DNA of 34,851 nt from the NCBI GenBank assembly GCA_947258405.1, contig CAMYIE010000025.1:1-34851 (forward strand), read 5' to 3'. A model generated the notes under the pieces. The model was given only the letters and a program-made list of their open reading frames with translations, ran no database searches and was not told the DNA's origin. The position numbers were made by a program, and so were the translations under genes. Shown piece after piece: positions 31,322 through 34,851 of this stretch; position 1 is the first letter of the stretch, and every line of letters begins with the position of its first letter. The DNA is from an uncultured Eudoraea sp. Its GTDB lineage: Bacteria > Bacteroidota > Bacteroidia > Flavobacteriales > Flavobacteriaceae.

Positions 31322-32239
31322 ATGAGGTTTTTGATTACCGGGGCTACTGGTTTGGTGGGAAGAGAACTGGTAAAGCTGTGCTCAGAGCAGCATATAGAAG
31401 TGCATTTCCTGAGTACGAGCAAGGATAAACTCGATAGTATTCAGGGAGCTAAGGGATTCTATTGGAACCCGAAAGAGGAGGAGATCGATATTGACTGCTT
31501 CGCAGGGGTATCAGATATAATAAATCTTGCCGGAGCACCCATAGCCAAAAGATGGTCTAAATCTTATAAAAAGAAGATTGTCAGCAGCCGTATACAAAGT
31601 TTGAAGACATTGATGAAGGGACTTAAATCCTCAGGAAATACATCCATTAGCAATTTTGTCTCAGCTTCGGCCATTGGCATATACCCCGATTCGCCCAGCA
31701 CATTTTACACTGAAGAAGATCTTGAGATAGGTGAGGGGTTCGCCGCTGAGGTGGTAGAGCTTTGGGAAGCGGAAGCAGCTAAATTTAAAGATATTGTTTC
31801 ACAGCTTGCTATTATCAGGATCGGACTGGTTTTGTCTGAACGCGGAGGAGCCCTTGTAGAAATGGCGCGTCCTGTTAAACTCTATGCAGGAGCTGCTTTC
31901 GGTTCTGGTACCCAATGGCAATCCTGGATACATATTCGCGATCTCAGCCGGATGATCCACTATATATGCAAAAACAGATTAGAAGGAATTTTTAATGGAG
32001 TTGCACCAAATCCCGTGACACAGACTAAACTTCTCAAAGAAGTAGCTAAAATACTCAGCAGACCATTATTCTTACCCAATATTCCAAAATCGATAATACG
32101 TTTAATCCTGGGGGAGATGAGCAGTATCGTACTGTCGAGTCAAAGGGTAAGTAGTAAGAAAATCGAATCTAAAGGCTTCGATTTTGAATACCAGAATATC
32201 TGCCGTGCCCTGGAGCATATCTATGCCTCAGATCAATAA
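31322..32239 (+). CDS. TIGR01777 family NAD(P)-binding epimerase-like protein (YfcH/SDR39U1)
   Basis: The 305-residue extended SDR protein has the Rossmann start MRFLITGATGLVGRELV. The family phrases are IINLAGAPIAKRWSKSYKKKIVSSRI (about 69-94), VSASAIGIYPD (about 115-125), IGLVLSERGGALVEM and WIHIRDLSRMIHYI, followed by the C-terminal DUF1731-like part (RPLFLPNIPKSIIRLILGEMSSIVLSSQRVSSKKIESKGFDF is its region). The ATG at 31322 is preferred because it starts right at the beta strand and suits the promoter. The reaction and substrate are not known for this family. Confidence 0.9.
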   Translation: MRFLITGATGLVGRELVKLCSEQHIEVHFLSTSKDKLDSIQGAKGFYWNPKEEEIDIDCFAGVSDIINLAGAPIAKRWSKSYKKKIVSSRIQSLKTLMKGLKSSGNTSISNFVSASAIGIYPDSPSTFYTEEDLEIGEGFAAEVVELWEAEAAKFKDIVSQLAIIRIGLVLSERGGALVEMARPVKLYAGAAFGSGTQWQSWIHIRDLSRMIHYICKNRLEGIFNGVAPNPVTQTKLLKEVAKILSRPLFLPNIPKSIIRLILGEMSSIVLSSQRVSSKKIESKGFDFEYQNICRALEHIYASDQ

Positions 32240-32338
32240 GAATAGGGATTCCGAGCTTTAATAATCCCTTGATAAACCAATTTTTCGATCTTCAATTCTT
32301 CGTGCGCACATTGTAGTCATTTGATTTTAAGTGACATT

Positions 32339-32370
32339 TTGACATTTTTAAAGAAATGGCAGTACTTTTG
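32339..32370 (+). promoter_or_regulatory. grpE-dnaJ promoter
   Basis: TTG (32339-32341), a 21-bp spacer and TACTTTTG (32363-32370) resemble the -33/-7 consensus, 35 bp before grpE. No CIRCE inverted repeat is visible, so HrcA control is not indicated. Confidence 0.55.
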
Positions 32371-32405
32371 CCATCCTAAATCGGATAATTAACAATCGCT
32401 ACTAT

Positions 32406-32975
32406 ATGAGCAAGAAAAATAAAATTGAGGACTTAGAGGATGTAATGTCTGAAGAGCAAAATTCACACTTGCAGGAGGAGACGCCTATTACGCAAGATGA
32501 TACCCATACCGAGCCCTTGAAGGAAACTTTGGAATCCCAGCTTAAAGACGAGTTGGCAAAGGAGAAAGACAAGTTCTTGAGGTTATTCGCGGAGTTTGAG
32601 AATTACAAGAAAAGAACCTCCAAAGAGCGCATGGATCTTTTTAAGACGGCCGGTCAGGAGGTAATGACCGCACTGTTACCTGTTGTGGATGATTTTGACA
32701 GGGCTCTGAAAGAACTCGCAAAATCGGAGGACAAGGAAATGTTCAAAGGAGTAGAATTGATCAATATCAAATTCAGAGAGATTCTTAAATCCAAAGGTCT
32801 GGAAGAAATCAAAGTAAAGGCAGGGGAATCATTTGATGCTGAAGTGCATGAAGCTATCTCACAAATTCCTGCACCGAGCAAGAAAATGAAGGGAAAAATC
32901 ATCGATGTGGTTGAAAAAGGATTCAAATTGGGCGACCGGATCATCAGGCATCCCAAGGTAGTAGTCGGTAATTAA
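32406..32975 (+). CDS. grpE: Nucleotide exchange factor GrpE
   Basis: GrpE dimers release ADP from DnaK. The 189-residue protein has an acidic disordered start (about 1-40), a long coiled-coil helix (about 40-90) with FLRLFAEFENYKKRTSKERMD, a VMTALLPVVDDFDRALKE helix, and the compact C-terminal beta domain with GESFDAEVHEAISQIPAP and VVEKGFKLGDRIIRHPKVVVG. These are standard family signatures. dnaJ follows after 14 bp. dnaK is not in the window. Confidence 0.96.
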   Translation: MSKKNKIEDLEDVMSEEQNSHLQEETPITQDDTHTEPLKETLESQLKDELAKEKDKFLRLFAEFENYKKRTSKERMDLFKTAGQEVMTALLPVVDDFDRALKELAKSEDKEMFKGVELINIKFREILKSKGLEEIKVKAGESFDAEVHEAISQIPAPSKKMKGKIIDVVEKGFKLGDRIIRHPKVVVGN

Positions 32976-32989
32976 TTTGACGCAGGAAG

Positions 32990-34105
32990 ATGAAACAGGA
33001 TTTTTACGAAATACTTGGTGTTAGCAAAGATGCCACGGCGGCTGAGATAAAAAAGGCTTACCGGAAAAAGGCTATTCAATATCATCCCGATAAAAATCCG
33101 GGTGACACTAAGGCCGAGGAAATGTTTAAGAAAGCAGCCGAGGCCTATGAGGTTTTAAGTGATCCTGATAAAAAATCGAGATACGATCAATTTGGTCATG
33201 CGGCCTTCGAAGGGGGTGGCTTTGGATCAGGAGGCATGAACATGGAAGATATTTTCAGTCAGTTTGGAGATATTTTCGGCAGTGCCTTCGGTGGTGGTTT
33301 TGGCGGTTTTGGCGGTTTTGGTGGTGGTACACAGAGGAGAATGAAGGGTGGCAATCTTCGTATAAGAGTAAAACTGACACTCGAAGAGGTAGCCCATGGA
33401 GTGGAGAAAAAAGTAAAGGTCAAGCGCAAAGTACAGGCTCCCGGGGTAACTTATAAAACTTGTGGAGCATGCAATGGTGCCGGCCAGGTTACTAAGATTA
33501 CCAATACCATATTAGGTAGGATGCAAACGGCGACTACATGTAGTAGCTGTGGTGGAAGTGGCCAAATGATAGACCAAAGACCATCCGACGCGGATGCACA
33601 AGGTTTAAATGTGTTGGAAGAAACGGTTTCGATCAAGATTCCACCGGGTGTTGAAGATGGCATGCAACTAAAAGTATCAGGCAAAGGAAACGCTGCACCA
33701 GGTAACGGGATTCCGGGAGATCTTCTGGTGGCGATCGAAACAAAAGAGCATTCCTCTTTAAAAAGAGAAGGAGATAATTTGCACTACGATTTATATATCA
33801 GTATTTCAGATGCAGTACTTGGCACATCAAAAGAGATCGATACGGTAAACGGCAAAGTCAGGATCAAACTCGAGCCGGGTATCCAATCTGGTAAAATTCT
33901 ACGCTTAAGAGGGAAGGGAATTAGTAGTCTTCAGGGCTATGGGACAGGAGATCTGCTGGTACATGTAAATGTGTGGACCCCAAAAGAATTAAATAAAGAG
34001 CAAAAAGAATTCTTCGAAAAAATGGCCGATTCGGAAAATTTTGAACCAAAACCTCAAAAATCCGATAAGTCGTTCTTTGAGAAGGTAAAAGACATGTTCT
34101 CTTAA
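32990..34105 (+). CDS. dnaJ: Chaperone DnaJ with a reduced zinc-binding region
   Basis: DnaJ delivers unfolded proteins to DnaK and stimulates its ATPase. The 371-residue protein has a J domain (1-70) with HPD in IQYHPDKNPGD. A Gly/Phe-rich linker follows (about 74-118, repeated GGFGGFGGFGG). In the central domain only two CxxCxGxG motifs are present, CGACNGAG and CSSCGGSG. E. coli DnaJ has four such motifs. The two C-terminal substrate-binding domains follow (SIKIPPGVEDGMQLKVSGKG; GKVRIKLEPGIQSGKILRLRGKG). The reduced Zn region seems usual in Flavobacteriaceae from memory, not a local mutation, and would bind a single zinc ion. It is co-transcribed with grpE. Confidence 0.95.
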   Translation: MKQDFYEILGVSKDATAAEIKKAYRKKAIQYHPDKNPGDTKAEEMFKKAAEAYEVLSDPDKKSRYDQFGHAAFEGGGFGSGGMNMEDIFSQFGDIFGSAFGGGFGGFGGFGGGTQRRMKGGNLRIRVKLTLEEVAHGVEKKVKVKRKVQAPGVTYKTCGACNGAGQVTKITNTILGRMQTATTCSSCGGSGQMIDQRPSDADAQGLNVLEETVSIKIPPGVEDGMQLKVSGKGNAAPGNGIPGDLLVAIETKEHSSLKREGDNLHYDLYISISDAVLGTSKEIDTVNGKVRIKLEPGIQSGKILRLRGKGISSLQGYGTGDLLVHVNVWTPKELNKEQKEFFEKMADSENFEPKPQKSDKSFFEKVKDMFS

Positions 34106-34134
34106 CAAAACGATTACTTTTTAAATAAAAAATG

Positions 34135-34230
34135 TATATTTGAGTCAATATTGGGGAACCAATATTAATTTTCTTTTTCATAGCAATTTTTTTCCCATCC
34201 TTAATCTTTTTAAGGGTGGGTTTTGTTTTT
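34135..34230 (+). ncRNA. Candidate small RNA downstream of dnaJ
   Basis: TATATTTG (34135-34142) is a consensus -7 box. Just after it, AATATTGG (34147-34154), loop GGAA, CCAATATT (34159-34166) is a perfect hairpin at the predicted 5' end. A U-rich single-stranded stretch follows, then the terminator at 34194-34230. This would give an RNA of about 84 nt. The box could be fortuitous in such AT-rich DNA, and then the hairpin is only part of the dnaJ 3' UTR. Confidence 0.35.
34194..34230 (+). terminator. Intrinsic terminator after grpE-dnaJ
   Basis: CCCATCCTTAA (34194-34204) pairs with TTAAGGGTGGG (34210-34220), eleven pairs with one wobble, loop TCTTT, then TTTTGTTTTT. Confidence 0.85.
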
Positions 34231-34495
34231 AGCGACTTTGTCTTGTGCTTGTGAATTAACAAAGATGCACTCCCCGACGAAAACGCTTACACGTGATTAG
34301 TGACAAAGAATGCTTACTATGCTGAGAATTGGATTAAGGTATCTAAAATTGATACTCGGGTATAATTTTTTATGTTTTTGAAGAAATAGGCGTTATTTTG
34401 TACAACTAATTATACTTCCGGCCAATAAAAAGCTCACATTTGAATGATGTCATATCCTGTTTTGAGTAATTCGAATCTATTGAAATCCTGCAGGT

Positions 34496-34851
34496 ATGAG
34501 TAATATCCTGGTAGCCCAAGAGGTCACTAAGCAATTCGGATCAAATTTTGCTTTAAAAAATGTTTCCCTGGAAATTCCAAGAAATAGTATTTACGGAATT
34601 CTTGGGCCTAATGGAGCCGGAAAGACTACGCTTCTCAGAATAATCAACCAGATCACCTACCCCGATTCCGGTCAAATTTTTTTCGATGGGGAAGCGCTTA
34701 AACCTCATCATGTGACACAGATTGGATACCTGCCAGAGGAGCGGGGGCTTTATAAAAGTATGAAGGTCGGTGAACAAGCGCTCTATCTGGCACGGCTTAA
34801 AGGGTTGAGCAGATCGGAGGCAAGAGGCCGCCTTAAATACTGGTTCGATCG
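34496..34851 (+). CDS. ABC transporter ATP-binding protein (partial, runs off the window)
   Basis: The first 118 codons are present, starting at ATG 34496. The Walker A is GPNGAGKTT (about residues 40-48) within SIYGILGPNGAGKTTLLRII. The Q-loop region reads GYLPEERGLYKSMKVGEQ, which resembles NatA/ABC-2-type exporters in which an ATPase works with separate permeases. The signature, Walker B and H-loop lie beyond the window end. The substrate (sodium, drug or other) is unknown. No intact BlaI palindrome precedes it, but one 14-base match to the blaI operator region lies 85 bp upstream. Confidence 0.88.
   Translation, partial: MSNILVAQEVTKQFGSNFALKNVSLEIPRNSIYGILGPNGAGKTTLLRIINQITYPDSGQIFFDGEALKPHHVTQIGYLPEERGLYKSMKVGEQALYLARLKGLSRSEARGRLKYWFD

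Larger units (their letters stand above)
34106..34495. other. Intergenic region dnaJ to ABC ATPase gene
   Basis: No ORF is convincing here. The left part holds a -7 box, a hairpin and the terminator described separately. From 34231 to 34495 the sequence is AT-rich. It includes TTGTACAACTAATT at 34398-34411, which repeats 14 bases of the blaI operator region, and no clear promoter for the ABC gene. Confidence 0.5.

Noticed and set aside
32241-32405. Possible CIRCE element before grpE
   Set aside because: No TTAGCACTC-N9-GAGTGCTAA repeat is present.
33921-34262. 113-codon minus-strand frame over the dnaJ end and its terminator
   Set aside because: Composition is lysine-rich from reading the terminator and T-rich DNA backwards. 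It overlaps conserved dnaJ sequence.

Overview
The window reads as a chromosomal segment of a member of the Flavobacteriaceae (Bacteroidota), probably marine and aerobic. The gene families point there: glutamine synthetase III, the fused mutase IcmF, DUF4920, stand-alone MnmD, and a DnaJ with only two Cys motifs. Shine-Dalgarno sequences are scarce, and the promoter -7 element of this phylum (TAnnTTTG) recurs a short distance before many start codons. No rRNA, tRNA, CRISPR array, prophage or intact insertion sequence is visible. This is mostly core genome with a few decayed genes.

Layout. 1-2640: a BlaI/BlaR1 (M56) repressor-sensor pair on the minus strand. It has a palindromic operator and, between operator and blaI, what looks like the C-terminal stub of a serine hydrolase. 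2752-3690: a Ca2+/cation antiporter. 3756-7180: divergent glutamine synthetases, GSII (minus) and GSIII (plus). 7255-12181: purM, a Rieske lipoprotein, an ApbE flavin transferase, prfA and pyrF. 12189-13114: a small hypothetical protein and a badly decayed secreted-protein pseudogene. 13361-15318: a PfkB-type sugar kinase and purU. 15462-19932: fused isobutyryl-CoA mutase IcmF, a four-helix-bundle-like protein and an Lrp/AsnC regulator. 20086-24298: an exported alpha/beta hydrolase, a DJ-1/PfpI lipoprotein coupled to an MFS exporter, and a DUF1684 lipoprotein. 24367-27265: glnK-amt-porin on the minus strand. 27543-28839: crcB with a small membrane protein, another small membrane protein, and a MazG-like pyrophosphohydrolase. 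28882-32239: ilvE, a DUF4920 protein, mnmD and a TIGR01777 epimerase. 32406-34105: grpE-dnaJ. 34496-end: the start of an ABC transporter ATPase gene.

The most interesting signals are regulatory. (1) The promoters of GSII, GSIII and glnK-amt, at two loci more than 20 kb apart, share a C-rich / 10-nt / G-rich dyad (CCCC-N10-GGGG, often followed by TAA). In each case its centre lies 30-31 bp upstream of a TAnnTTTG-like box. Both loci carry two such sites 51-53 bp apart. This looks like an operator for a nitrogen-control factor. (2) The MFS exporter/DJ-1 operon is preceded by a compact leader: a promoter box, a 23-codon ORF ending in VRRCLL, and a strong intrinsic terminator with nine U residues ending only 7 nt before the exporter start codon. 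This is the layout of a ribosome-mediated attenuator, as known for drug-resistance genes. (3) A promoter box, a perfect small hairpin and the terminator after dnaJ outline a possible small RNA.

All calls come from reading the sequence by eye. Family names rest on remembered motifs, not on database searches.
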